This document shows, piece by piece, positions 42,237 through 50,911 of a DNA stretch of 64,000 bases (positions are counted from its first letter, which is position 1; each line of letters starts with the position of its first letter). This DNA comes from Oscillospiraceae bacterium (GTDB taxonomy: Bacteria > Bacillota > Clostridia > Oscillospirales > Ruminococcaceae). Where the stretch lies: the NCBI GenBank assembly GCA_017513135.1, contig JAFWDH010000019.1, positions 1-64,000 of the forward strand, read 5' to 3'. Position numbers and translations under genes: made by a program. The notes beneath the pieces were generated by a model. It was given only the letters and a program-made list of their open reading frames with translations. It searched no databases and had not been told where the DNA came from.

Positions 42237-43523
42237 TCAGAACCTGATCTCGTAGTCGCGTACATACCATCTTCCGCCGTTGGTCCTGATGAGGTTCCTT
42301 CTTACAGGGCTGCCAAGCTGTTTGCCGTTCCTGTCAAAGGATACGGTCTGTACGGAAGCGTACTCGACCTTCTCACCGAATTTGGCGGCTATCTTCTCCT
42401 GATCTTCCTGAGACAGGAAGTAGGATTCCAGTCCGGTCTCGTCGCTGTAGCCCTTGACTACGGTGATCTTCGTGGCTTCCGGAACGACCTCGGCGTGCAC
42501 GTACTCGCCGTGGAATCTTTCCTGATGCAGATCCCAGTAATACAGCATAAGGGATTCCTGCGTGGGATTCTGCCTTCTCTCGGGCTGTATGCAGTCGGCA
42601 TAGAGATCGTAGTTCTTTTCCTTAATGGCCTGGCGGAAGATCTCGACAAGCCTTTCGGGCGTGACGTCATCCGGCACGGTTTTCTCCGTGTACCAGCTCT
42701 CCTTGATGGCAGCGACCTCGTCTTCTCCCTCGAAGTAGCCGCTGTTCTCCAGCTCTCCGTCATAGATGCCGAGAACGTGACCCGGCACATACAGCGCGAC
42801 CGGCTCCACCACGACCGCGAACACCGCTCCGCCGACCTTGTTCTCGCCGGCTTCCGGGATCTCCATCGCAGTGTCCACGATCCTTCCGAGCACGGTCCAC
42901 TGGTCGACTTCCATCATGGTGCTGTCGACCAGCCTTCTGTAGCGCTTGACAGCCTCATACGGTCCCAGCCATTTGCGGGTGTCGATCCTGATGAAATACA
43001 TTCCGGAGGAGCGTTTACCTACATGAATGAACTCGCCGGTTATGCCCATGAACTGGTTCATCGGGTATCTGACCTCATCAAGGACGATGTACTTGTCATA
43101 GATATCGTCGAGACTGGTCTCTCTGGGATCCGGAGCGGGGAAGGCCTTGTCCAGAAGCTTGTCGCTGTATTTCGCAAGAAGATCGTTCCAGCCTTTCTCG
43201 CTCTTTTCCGCGTACAGCTTCCTGATGTTCTCCTCATTCTCAAGATACACGACCATGTCGTGGGTGATCTCTGTGGAGTTGCCGGAGGCTCCCATTATGC
43301 AGGCTTTGGCGCGGGCGAAGAGATCCTTGACGCGGGGATCGTCCGGCGCGAACTCATTAAGGATCATGACGCGCGAGAGGGCGTCCTCCTTGGAGCGGAA
43401 GTTGCCGGTTCCGCCCTGGGCTCTCTTGACCTCGTTCTCAAATTCCTTGAGGTACATCTCAGCCTGGCCGATGCGCATGGTGAGATTGTCCTTGTTAACG
43501 TTGAAATTAGTGTTGTCTACCAT
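42237..43523 (-). CDS. Protein of unknown function (428 aa)
   Basis: 428 residues from the ATG at 43523, preceded by AGGAAGGG; an ATG at 43544 is a second option. Soluble. The first third is helical (LTMRIGQAEMYLKEFENEV); the middle part is mixed beta (GEFIHVGKRSSGMYFIRIDTRKWLG, AVFAVVVEPVALYVPGHVLG); the C-terminal part resembles an NTF2-like or DUF4440-like cone with a beta-sheet end (RRNLIRTNGGRWYVRDYEIRF). No known motif. It pairs with the gene at 41040. Confidence 0.75.
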   Translation of the reverse strand: MVDNTNFNVNKDNLTMRIGQAEMYLKEFENEVKRAQGGTGNFRSKEDALSRVMILNEFAPDDPRVKDLFARAKACIMGASGNSTEITHDMVVYLENEENIRKLYAEKSEKGWNDLLAKYSDKLLDKAFPAPDPRETSLDDIYDKYIVLDEVRYPMNQFMGITGEFIHVGKRSSGMYFIRIDTRKWLGPYEAVKRYRRLVDSTMMEVDQWTVLGRIVDTAMEIPEAGENKVGGAVFAVVVEPVALYVPGHVLGIYDGELENSGYFEGEDEVAAIKESWYTEKTVPDDVTPERLVEIFRQAIKEKNYDLYADCIQPERRQNPTQESLMLYYWDLHQERFHGEYVHAEVVPEATKITVVKGYSDETGLESYFLSQEDQEKIAAKFGEKVEYASVQTVSFDRNGKQLGSPVRRNLIRTNGGRWYVRDYEIRF

Positions 43524-43749
43524 ATGTACCGTTCCCTTCCTCATAAAGCAGATGAAAACAGAAATACGATCGGATCAGTCGGTAAAAACAAAAAGCCCTG
43601 AAAAGATATCCTGGAAACTTATGACGCCGGCACTGTGCGGCGTTTTCCGCGGATCGTTTTTTGCGGGGCATCAATCGATTCAAGACTACCATAAGTCCGG
43701 CAATGCCGCAAGCAGGACAGCATACCGGTATTGCTTCCGGGCTGCCGCG

Positions 43750-44628
43750 CTATGCTGAGAACGCCGCCTGGATGTGTCTGATAAACCGTTCGGCGATCGG
43801 CGTGAAGCTCTGGTATCTGTTCCAGATAAGGTACATCCTCATCTCGAGGTCGGGATAAAGAGGACGGAAAACAAGACCGCTTCCCTCAGATGTATCGATA
43901 AGGTTGTTCAGTGTCAACAGAATGCCGAGACCTTCACGGGCGAACATGGACCCGTTGTATGCCAGGCGGAAGGAGCCTTCCAGATGAAAGAAAGGGAAGA
44001 GATCTTTTGCCCATGGCCGTATGTCGTTTTCCCAGCTCTGCTGCGATGTGAAAAGGGGAAGCCCGGCAAGATCCTCCGCCGTGATCCGGTCTTTTCCCGC
44101 AAGCGGCGAAGCGGCAGGAAGCACCGCCCCGAAATGATCTGCTTCAGGGAAAGGAACATAGCGGTATTTTCTCTCATCAGGTGTCTCGAAGATCGCGGCG
44201 AAATCCAGCAGGCCCTTGTCCAGCTTCTCGGTCACCTGCTCAGTGTCGCCGCTTGTTATGTGATATCTGAGGTCCGGATAGAGCTGCTTGAAATCCCTGA
44301 TCTCTCTTGCCAGATACCTGATCAGCCAGGATTCCGCGAGACCGAAATACAGGTCGCCGCCGGTCACGTCGTCAAGGGACACGAATTCCTGCTCGATCTT
44401 GTCAGCCATGGATACGAGATCTTCCGCGCGGTTGCGCAGAAGCACGCCTTCCTCTGTCAGCTCGATGCTGAAGCTGTGTCTGGTGAAAAGCTTTTTCCCC
44501 AGTTCCTCCTCAAGAGACCTGAGAGCCTTGGACAGGGTAGGCTGCGTGACATGCAGCAGATCTGCGGCGCGGGACATATTCTCTTCTCTGGCTACTGCCA
44601 GGAAATATCTCAGGGTACGTATCTCCAT
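43750..44628 (-). CDS. LysR-family transcriptional regulator
   Basis: 292 residues from the ATG at 44628 (AGGAGAA upstream). The N-terminal winged helix is classical (RTLRYFLAVAREENMSRAADLLHVTQPTLSKALRSLEEELGKKLFTR), followed by the two-lobed periplasmic-binding-like effector domain (GDLYFGLAESWLIRYLAREIRDFKQLYPDLRY). Regulators of this kind are often divergent from their target; here the genes at 44774 and 45022 are divergent. The effector is unknown. Confidence 0.95.
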   Translation of the reverse strand: MEIRTLRYFLAVAREENMSRAADLLHVTQPTLSKALRSLEEELGKKLFTRHSFSIELTEEGVLLRNRAEDLVSMADKIEQEFVSLDDVTGGDLYFGLAESWLIRYLAREIRDFKQLYPDLRYHITSGDTEQVTEKLDKGLLDFAAIFETPDERKYRYVPFPEADHFGAVLPAASPLAGKDRITAEDLAGLPLFTSQQSWENDIRPWAKDLFPFFHLEGSFRLAYNGSMFAREGLGILLTLNNLIDTSEGSGLVFRPLYPDLEMRMYLIWNRYQSFTPIAERFIRHIQAAFSA

Positions 44629-44677
44629 GCGTTCTTCTCCTGAACCTTCTTTTTGTTTAATGATATGCAATAATGGA

Positions 44678-44706
44678 ATATCACGATATAAATTATAACC
44701 ATTGGT
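44678..44706. promoter_or_regulatory. Possible LysR operator region
   Basis: An inverted repeat ATATC-AC-GATAT (44678-44689), a minus-strand TATAAT (44697-44692) and ACCA-T-TGGT (44698-44706) sit between lysR and the divergent genes. Confidence 0.35.
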
Positions 44707-44773
44707 GGAGGTCAGATAAAGAGGATAGAATGAAAGCGCAGACAAAAAAAGAAAGACCGGAGATACACGTCCG

Positions 44774-45004
44774 ATGGAAAGTGAACTGGAAGAGCTGCTG
44801 ACCGACCTCTCGATGGCAGGATGCGGAAGCGGAGAACTGAACAGAGCAAGACAGCTGTATGAGTCGGCTGACAGGAAAGCTCTCCTGGCATTTCTGCGCA
44901 GATGCAGATGCGCGCTCCTTGAGGAGCTTCATGTGAGCCAGCGCAGAGTGGACCGCATCGACAGCATAATCCGTCAGACGTCTGCCGGAACCGGCCTGAG
45001 ATAA
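44774..45004 (+). CDS. Small helical protein of unknown function
   Basis: 76 residues, charged and almost fully helical (MESELEELLTDLSMAG, LNRARQLYESADRKALLAFLRRC), with two or three cysteines. It ends 17 bp before the hydrolase start codon and shares its strand. The ribosome binding site is weak (CCGGAGA ~13 nt upstream). Similar small proteins of this kind sit beside LysR-regulated genes in Bacillota, but no family was identified with certainty. Confidence 0.55.
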   Translation: MESELEELLTDLSMAGCGSGELNRARQLYESADRKALLAFLRRCRCALLEELHVSQRRVDRIDSIIRQTSAGTGLR

Positions 45005-45021
45005 AAAAGGAGAAGACGGCA

Positions 45022-46023
45022 ATGATAAGAAAAGAAGAACTGATACTGACAAGCGAATGGGACAAGACTTTTCCGAAAAGCAGTAAGACTGAGCACAGCA
45101 AGGTCACTTTCGTGAACCGTTACGGAATAACGCTGGCAGCGGATATGTATGTGCCGCTTGGCGCTGAGGGGAGACTTCCCGCGATAGCCGTTAGCGGACC
45201 GTTCGGGGCTGTCAAGGAGCAGTGCGCCGGACTGTACGCGCAGACGCTGGCGGAGCGCGGATTTCTAACGATAGCTTTCGACCCGTCTTTCACGGGGGAG
45301 AGCGGAGGAAACGTTCGCTATATGGCTTCTCCCGACATAAACACCGAAGACTTCATGGCTGCTGTTGACTTCCTTGTCCTCTGCGGCAGGGCAGACCCTG
45401 AGAGGATAGGCATCATAGGGATATGCGGGCTCGGCGGCATGGCGATCAACGCCGCGGCTCTGGATACCCGCATCAAGGCTACACTGGCTTCCACCATGTA
45501 CGACATGACCAGAGTGAACGCGAAAGGGTATTTTGATTCAGCTGACACCGAGGAAGCCAGATATCAGGCTAAGGCTGCCATGTGCGCCCAGAGGACGGAA
45601 GATCTGAGAAACGGAGAATACAAACTCGCGGGCGGAGTGGTGGATCCGCTGCCGGATGACGCGCCGTTCTTTGTCAGGGACTATTACGACTACTACAAGA
45701 CCAGGCGTGGCTACCATCCGCGTTCCCTCAACTCAAACGGAGGGTGGAACGTCACCGGATGCGAGTCATTTATAAACCAGCCGATCCTGCAGTACTCGAA
45801 CGAGATCCGCAGCGCTGTGCTCCTCATACACGGCGAGAAGGCGCATTCCTGCTATTTCAGCCGCGACGCATATGCTGACATGATCAGGGACAGCAGATAT
45901 ACTGACAACAAGGAACTGATGATAATTCCCGACGCAGTGCATACGGATCTGTACGACGGCGGCGGAAAGGATGCAATACCGTTCGGGAAGATCGAATCGT
46001 TCTTTACCGAATACCTGAGATAA
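45022..46023 (+). CDS. Alpha/beta hydrolase, YcjY/dienelactone-hydrolase-like
   Basis: 333 residues. The nucleophile elbow is GICGLGG, with Cys in the place of Ser as in dienelactone hydrolase and YcjY-like proteins. Other family features are VSGPFGAVKEQ, AFDPSFTGESGG and LLIHGEKAHSCYF near the acid, and a His in DAVHTDLYD. AAAAAGGAG lies upstream. Possibly controlled by the divergent LysR regulator. Substrate unknown. Confidence 0.88.
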   Translation: MIRKEELILTSEWDKTFPKSSKTEHSKVTFVNRYGITLAADMYVPLGAEGRLPAIAVSGPFGAVKEQCAGLYAQTLAERGFLTIAFDPSFTGESGGNVRYMASPDINTEDFMAAVDFLVLCGRADPERIGIIGICGLGGMAINAAALDTRIKATLASTMYDMTRVNAKGYFDSADTEEARYQAKAAMCAQRTEDLRNGEYKLAGGVVDPLPDDAPFFVRDYYDYYKTRRGYHPRSLNSNGGWNVTGCESFINQPILQYSNEIRSAVLLIHGEKAHSCYFSRDAYADMIRDSRYTDNKELMIIPDAVHTDLYDGGGKDAIPFGKIESFFTEYLR

Positions 46024-46034
46024 GGCGGGCAGGA

Positions 46035-47105
46035 ATGAAAAACTGCAGTAGTAAAAAATACGGAAGCGTGGAACTGCGTGTCTTTGCGGCAGTGCTGGCT
46101 CTGCTGTTGCTGCTGACAGGATGCGCAGTGTCAGAGAAAGGCTCCGGAAACGGTATCACTGAGCCTGTCCAGCAGGGAGAGCCTGCACCCGGAGCAGACG
46201 TGCAGGAGCAAGCAGAAAAAGGGGCAGAGGAGATGGATGACCGCGTTTTCTACGCGCACGTAAACGGAAATGTACTGACGGTCGCAGCGGAGGACAACTC
46301 ATCGGCAGATGCTTTCCTGCAGCTGCTGAAGGCCGGCGACGTCACGGTCGAGATGAGCGATTACGGCAGCTTCGAGAAGGTCGGACCGCTGGGCACGTCG
46401 CTGCCTACGAATGATGAGAGGATCACCACGGAGCCCGGCGATGTGATACTGTATCAGGGCGACCAGATAACCATCTACTACGACGAGAACACCTGGAGCT
46501 TCACACGCCTCGGAAAGGTCAGGGACCTGACCGCGGAGGAGCTCAGGGATGCCCTGGGCAGAGGAGATGTCACCGTAACGTTCTCTCTGAACCCGGACGG
46601 GCAGGAAAAGGCAGAAGGATCGGTCCTTGTTGTCGTATTCTCCCGCACCGGACACACCAGACCGCTTGCCGGGTATATAGCCGATGAGTTGGGCGGAGAC
46701 CTGTATGAGATCCAGGCAGAGGTCCCGTATACCGACGACGACATCAAGTACTATACGGACTGCCGCGCGGACAGAGAGCAGAAGGATCCGGACGTCAGGC
46801 CGGGGATCGCCGGAGAGCTTCTCGACGTAAGCGGTTATGACACTGTGTTCCTGGGATATCCGATATGGCACGGGCAGGCGCCGAGGATCATAAGCACTTT
46901 TCTGGATGGCGTGGATCTTTCGGGCAAAAAGGTCATACCGTTCTGCACATCGGGGTCCAGTCCCTTGGGATCCAGCGCGGAAGACCTCCATTCACTGGCT
47001 CCCGGAGCTGATTGGGACGAGGGAAGGAGATTCGCCATAGGAACTTCCAGGGAGGAGATCCTGCAGTGGCTGGATTCCCTTGGGTTCTCATCAGAAACAG
47101 AGTGA
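46035..47105 (+). CDS. Lipoprotein with cyclophilin-like and flavodoxin domains
   Basis: 356 residues. An N-terminal lipoprotein signal ends in the lipobox LLTGC (C31), so the protein is likely anchored to the outer face of the membrane. Residues ~70-185 form a cyclophilin-like beta barrel (DUF4430/cyclophilin_like type, VFYAHVNGNVLTVAAEDNSSA), and ~195-350 a flavodoxin domain (VLVVVFSRTGHTRPLA for the FMN phosphate loop, LGYPIWHGQAPR). An extracellular flavodoxin-type reductase is unusual but found in Clostridia. 11 bp downstream of the hydrolase gene. Confidence 0.85.
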   Translation: MKNCSSKKYGSVELRVFAAVLALLLLLTGCAVSEKGSGNGITEPVQQGEPAPGADVQEQAEKGAEEMDDRVFYAHVNGNVLTVAAEDNSSADAFLQLLKAGDVTVEMSDYGSFEKVGPLGTSLPTNDERITTEPGDVILYQGDQITIYYDENTWSFTRLGKVRDLTAEELRDALGRGDVTVTFSLNPDGQEKAEGSVLVVVFSRTGHTRPLAGYIADELGGDLYEIQAEVPYTDDDIKYYTDCRADREQKDPDVRPGIAGELLDVSGYDTVFLGYPIWHGQAPRIISTFLDGVDLSGKKVIPFCTSGSSPLGSSAEDLHSLAPGADWDEGRRFAIGTSREEILQWLDSLGFSSETE

Positions 47106-47149
47106 CAGTCTCCATTGAGTCAAGAGACAGTTACGGATCACATATAAAA

Positions 47150-47187
47150 AAAGACACCCGGTACTGCTGGAAGTATCAGGTGTCTTT
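47150..47187. terminator. Bidirectional terminator
   Basis: Outer stem AAAGACACC/GGTGTCTTT with an inner GTACT/AGTAT pairing, between convergent lipoprotein and mnmA genes. Confidence 0.75.
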
Positions 47188-47210
47188 CTGTATGCCCAAA
47201 TATGCTGCGG

Positions 47211-48287
47211 TCAGCTGAAGACGGCTTCAGAGATGATGCCTCCGCCTATCAGATCGCCGTTTGCGTCATAGAACACGGCGGACTGTCCGGGCGTTGCTGA
47301 CCTGACGGGTTCGTCGAAGCTGAGCCTGAACCGGTCCTCCGCTTCCTTCTCCAGCACGGCATCCTGTCCGGGGTGGCGGTAGCGGATCTTTACCTGGCAG
47401 CGCAGTTTCTCTCCGTAAGCCGGCTCTTCTATGCTCATGAAATTGAGATCCCTGCAGTATACCGTATCGCAGTAGGTGGAGCCGGATGCGCCGAGAACCA
47501 CTTCGTTCGTTTCCGGCTTTATCTGCTTTACGTAGGCGGGATATCCGAGGGCTATGCCCAGTCCCTTGCGCTGTCCCACGGTGTAGTGGATGATCCCCTT
47601 GTGTTTTCCGAGGACCTTCCCGGACTCATCCGTGAAGTTTCCTTCCGGCGGAAGCGTGACTCCCGGCTGGGAGGCAATGAAATCGGTGTAATCTCCGTCC
47701 GTCACGAAGCATATCTCCTGCGAATCGGGCTTGGAAGCGACCGGCAGTCCGGCTCTCTGCGCGATATCCCGGACCTCCTGCTTGGAGAGGTCTCCGAGAG
47801 GCATGAGGGTCCTTGCGAGCTGCTCCTGGCTGAGGCGGTAGAGCATGTAGGTCTGGTCCTTCTCGCCGTGCAGCGCTTTGCGCACGGTATACCTGCCGCT
47901 GTCAAGCTTTACGACATGAGCATAATGTCCGGTGGCGACGTAATCAGCTCCCAGCACGTTCGCGTGATACAAGAGACGCTCCCACTTGATCTCCCGGTTG
48001 CAGATGACGCAGGGATTGGGCGTGAGACCGCTGAGGTAGTCATCTATAAAGGGCTTTATGACCCTGTTCTCAAAATCCGATACGCAGTTGAATACATGAT
48101 AGGGGATGCCTATCTTCTGCGATACCGCCCTGGCGTCGTCTATCTCGCAGCAGCGGCTCTCCTGACCGTCCGAGCTGACCCAGGTGCGCAGGGTGACGCC
48201 TATGACATCGTAGCCCGCCTCCTTGAGAAGCAGAGCCGCAACGGCGCTGTCCACGCCTCCTGACATTCCGACGACTACCTTTGCCAT
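47211..48287 (-). CDS. mnmA: tRNA-specific 2-thiouridylase MnmA
   Basis: 358 residues. The PP-loop SGGVDSAVAA (residues 8-17) and the two catalytic cysteines are visible, in NPCVICNREIKW and in SQEICFVTDGDY. The C-terminal domain has GQRKGLGIALGYPAYV. MnmA thiolates U34 of tRNA-Lys, -Glu and -Gln. Length and motifs match housekeeping enzymes. It is the last gene of a long run on the minus strand, ended by the terminator at 47150. Confidence 0.97.
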   Translation of the reverse strand: MAKVVVGMSGGVDSAVAALLLKEAGYDVIGVTLRTWVSSDGQESRCCEIDDARAVSQKIGIPYHVFNCVSDFENRVIKPFIDDYLSGLTPNPCVICNREIKWERLLYHANVLGADYVATGHYAHVVKLDSGRYTVRKALHGEKDQTYMLYRLSQEQLARTLMPLGDLSKQEVRDIAQRAGLPVASKPDSQEICFVTDGDYTDFIASQPGVTLPPEGNFTDESGKVLGKHKGIIHYTVGQRKGLGIALGYPAYVKQIKPETNEVVLGASGSTYCDTVYCRDLNFMSIEEPAYGEKLRCQVKIRYRHPGQDAVLEKEAEDRFRLSFDEPVRSATPGQSAVFYDANGDLIGGGIISEAVFS

Positions 48288-48346
48288 CGATGATCCTCCT
48301 GTGATGAGTAGCCCGCGATGAGCGGGTCTTTTTCGTGTTTAAGCTT

Positions 48347-49069
48347 CTAGAGGTCTTCCGGGGAAGGGAGCCTGTTCCATCCCTCCATAAGGACAGCGTG
48401 TCCTTCTACGTATTTGTCCCGGAAGATCTGTGCGGCTTCCCGGTCAGCATCTATATCTGTGGGATAGTCTCTGCTGATCTGATAGTACTCTGCTTCCGAT
48501 ATCTCGCTGGTGGTGAAGAGATCGTCGTTACGGCTGGGGTATCCGTGAAAGGCAAAATACTGTCTGTTCCCGTCCGCTGTCCTGTACCCGCATCCGAACC
48601 TCACCAGGTTCGAGATGACCCTCATGTAGAAGTTCTGCCCGTTACAGGACTGACCGGCCTCCAAAGGCTCGTCTTCGCAGGTGACGCCGTCTCTTATGTC
48701 GCAGAGCATGTCCGCGAAGCTGTCAAACCAGGGAATGACGATTCCGGTCCTGATTCCGTGCGGCATGTCCTCAAGGGATCTGTCTGTCACGGCGTTCCGG
48801 GTCAGGGAGAGCAGAAAGTCCGCGTCTTCTTTGAGGGTATCTTCTGACCATGGCATCTCGTCCAGGTCGAAGCCGGCAGTGCCGGGAGCTATATCATTGA
48901 TGTCCTTCCGGTCAGCGAGGAAACCGATCAGCGCCTGCTGTGACGGAGTCTTATCCAGCGGTTCCGCCGCGTTGAGGAGCAGCTCCAGGAACATATCAGT
49001 TCCCTGGTTGGATATAGAGAGCCATTTCTCTTTCGGCGCGTTCCCGTTGAGCCGTATGATGTTTCCCAT
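48347..49069 (-). CDS. Protein of unknown function (240 aa)
   Basis: 240 residues, soluble and acidic, with no signal or recognised motif. Conserved-looking segments include QALIGFLADRKDINDIAPGTAG, PWFDSFADMLCDIRDG and a C-terminal IFRDKYVEGHAVLMEGW. It is followed by mnmA and preceded by a small Cys-rich gene 11 bp away, so it probably belongs to the same transcript. Confidence 0.7.
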   Translation of the reverse strand: MGNIIRLNGNAPKEKWLSISNQGTDMFLELLLNAAEPLDKTPSQQALIGFLADRKDINDIAPGTAGFDLDEMPWSEDTLKEDADFLLSLTRNAVTDRSLEDMPHGIRTGIVIPWFDSFADMLCDIRDGVTCEDEPLEAGQSCNGQNFYMRVISNLVRFGCGYRTADGNRQYFAFHGYPSRNDDLFTTSEISEAEYYQISRDYPTDIDADREAAQIFRDKYVEGHAVLMEGWNRLPSPEDL

Positions 49070-49080
49070 AGGGCCTCCTG

Positions 49081-49302
49081 TTAACGGATCAGTTTTCCCT
49101 TGCGGTATCTATCATTGTATTCCATGTTGATCTCGGCTATCTCACGTTTGCCTTCTATGTAATCCCTGTATATCTCTGCGGGATCTCCGCCGCCGAGCCA
49201 GCAGGAGGAGCAGTTCTCGCAGCCTCCCCCGCAGCCGAGAGAGGAGGAGATGATCTGTTCCCGCTCCTCGCGGGTCGTGTCTTTAATAAGAATGGACCTC
49301 AT
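49081..49302 (-). CDS. Small Cys-rich protein
   Basis: 73 residues. A cluster CGGGCENCSSCWLGGG (residues ~23-40) has five cysteines that could bind a metal or Fe-S cluster; the rest is charged (EIYRDYIEGKREIAEINMEYN). Its stop codon is 11 bp before the 240-aa gene. I know of similar small Cys-rich proteins in Bacillota and Actinobacteria but no function. Start supported by overlap (4 bp) with the upstream gene. Confidence 0.7.
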   Translation of the reverse strand: MRSILIKDTTREEREQIISSSLGCGGGCENCSSCWLGGGDPAEIYRDYIEGKREIAEINMEYNDRYRKGKLIR

Positions 49303-49748
49303 TCTGCATCTCCTTCCGGAGGATCATAACAGAAGATCTCCGGCTCCTTTGTCCCGATGAAAAGCTGGGCCTCCATGGTCCAGGGTTCCCCGTTCTGCCA
49401 TATCCAGCACATGTGAAGGACTTCCTGATATCCCTCGTACCTGTAGGCGAACTCAAGCTCCCATTCCTTGCTGTTCACCTTTTCTATGAACTGCGCCGGC
49501 TCATATTCCTCACGCACGGTCTGTCCGCCGGTCTCCCGGAACGCGTAGAAGGTGATCCCGCGCATGCTGTCGACATTGTACACCAGGGATGCGGCGCCGG
49601 TGTTTGGCCAGTCATCGCCGTAATCCGTGCAGAAGATGCCGGAAGGGAAGAAGAAGGTCAGCCTTCCGTCTTCCAGCTCGATATGGTCGGACCTGCAGTC
49701 ATGAAGGCTGAATTTGTCCTTGTCCGTGCTGTTGTATCTGTAACTCAT
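49299..49748 (-). CDS. Protein of unknown function (149 aa)
   Basis: 149 residues, beta-rich and acidic, no signal peptide. Recognisable pieces: MSYRYNSTDKDKFSLHDCRSDHIELEDGRLTFFFP and WELEFAYRYEGYQEVLHMCWIWQNGEPW. Its stop overlaps the start of the Cys-rich gene by 4 bp, and its 5' end overlaps the kinase gene by 50 bp. Family not recognised. Confidence 0.7.
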   Translation of the reverse strand: MSYRYNSTDKDKFSLHDCRSDHIELEDGRLTFFFPSGIFCTDYGDDWPNTGAASLVYNVDSMRGITFYAFRETGGQTVREEYEPAQFIEKVNSKEWELEFAYRYEGYQEVLHMCWIWQNGEPWTMEAQLFIGTKEPEIFCYDPPEGDAE

Positions 49749-50268
49749 TTAGGAACGTGCTCCTTGTGTTATCGTCCGAGAGATGATCCAGCCAGGCATC
49801 CGCCTCGTCTCTGGATCTGAAAATGATGTACTGTCTGTCCGGATAGCGCTCCGTCAGGCTGAGGATGACAGGCCGGTTCTTTGTGCGGTACTTTCTGACC
49901 TGCATGACAAGCTCCGGATCCAGGCTGTCCTCCGACCATGGGATATCCGGCCTCACTGTCCCGACTCTGCCTTCTATGCCCCTCAGGCATTCCTCCTCGC
50001 TGAGATCCAGGAAGATCACGGTGTCGCACGCGGCGAATCGGGGCTCATATGTCCTGCTGTAATCGCCGTCGATGATCCAGCTGCCGCCTTTAAGGATCTC
50101 CGAGAGGCGCAGGTCGAACTCGTCTCTGGATATATGAGTGCGGTCAGGCTTCCACCAGACATTGTCCAGGTGGTACAGCGGGATGCCGGTGATACCGTGC
50201 AGACGCAGAGCGAGGGTGCTCTTGCCGCTGCCCGGACATCCTATGATCATGATCCTGTTTCCAATCAT
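49699..50268 (-). CDS. P-loop adenylate-kinase-like protein (topology-modulation/FlaR type)
   Basis: 189 residues. Walker A GCPGSGKST (10-18), then HLDNVWWKPDRTHISRDEF and IIDGDYSRTYEPRF with CDTVIFLDLSEEECLRGIEGRV, as in the adenylate-kinase-related topology modulation proteins. It may phosphorylate a nucleotide or small molecule. The C-terminal end is a low-complexity tail (QIQQHGQGQIQPS) that overlaps the next gene by 50 bp in another frame, so the last ~17 residues may be an accident of lost stop codons. Confidence 0.8.
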   Translation of the reverse strand: MIGNRIMIIGCPGSGKSTLALRLHGITGIPLYHLDNVWWKPDRTHISRDEFDLRLSEILKGGSWIIDGDYSRTYEPRFAACDTVIFLDLSEEECLRGIEGRVGTVRPDIPWSEDSLDPELVMQVRKYRTKNRPVILSLTERYPDRQYIIFRSRDEADAWLDHLSDDNTRSTFLNELQIQQHGQGQIQPS

Positions 50269-50301
50269 CTGTCTCTAATCTCCCGTGCCTGCAGCGCCGC
50301 A

Positions 50302-50730
50302 TCATTCCGGTACGTTTCTGACGAGGCTGCTCAGGGTCGCGTACAGATCCGGATGCTCTTTCCTGATCTTGAGCGGTTTTCCTTCCGCATCGAAGAACGC
50401 ATGAAGGGAAGTTCCGGTGAATACGGTGTTCCCGTCCTGATCCTTCATGGTGTAGGAGAAACGTATGGTGACTGACCTGAGCTCCTCTATCTCAACATGG
50501 ACGGAGACCTTGTCGGCGAACTTGGTCGGGTGTTTGTATTCGCAGTTCAGGCTGACGACAGGGGAGACGAGTCCCATGTCCTCCAGCCTGGAGTAATCCC
50601 AGCCTGTCTGCTCCAGAAAGCTTACTCTCGCTTCCTCCATCCACCTTATGTAGTTGGAGTGGTGGGTGACGCCCATCTTGTCGGTCTCGTAGTACTGGAC
50701 GGTATGTATATGGTCGTTGATCTGAGGCAT
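50302..50730 (-). CDS. Acyl-CoA thioesterase (4-hydroxybenzoyl-CoA thioesterase/YbgC family)
   Basis: 142 residues, a single hotdog fold. The family pattern VQYYETDKMGVTHHSNYIRWMEEARVSF carries the catalytic Asp (ETD) and His. These enzymes hydrolyse short- or medium-chain acyl-CoA. Location between an adenylate-kinase-like gene and an unrelated membrane gene gives no clue to the substrate. Confidence 0.9.
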   Translation of the reverse strand: MPQINDHIHTVQYYETDKMGVTHHSNYIRWMEEARVSFLEQTGWDYSRLEDMGLVSPVVSLNCEYKHPTKFADKVSVHVEIEELRSVTIRFSYTMKDQDGNTVFTGTSLHAFFDAEGKPLKIRKEHPDLYATLSSLVRNVPE

Positions 50731-50854
50731 ATGTGTGATCCCTGTTTTTGTTATATGCTGCGCTGAGGTCAGCGCTTATCGTGATCTCTCTGGAATATTA
50801 TACCGATACTTAACGTGAACATAAATACGGCGCGCAGATGTTAGTTTCCGGCAG

Positions 50855-50888
50855 AAAAAAAGCCGCACATCCGTGATGACAGCGGCCT
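50855..50888 (-). terminator. Terminator downstream of the 50912 gene
   Basis: Minus-strand stem GGCCGC/GCGGCT followed by a T7 run. Confidence 0.75.
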
Positions 50889-50911
50889 CGGACCTCGGGA
50901 ATAATAGGGGA

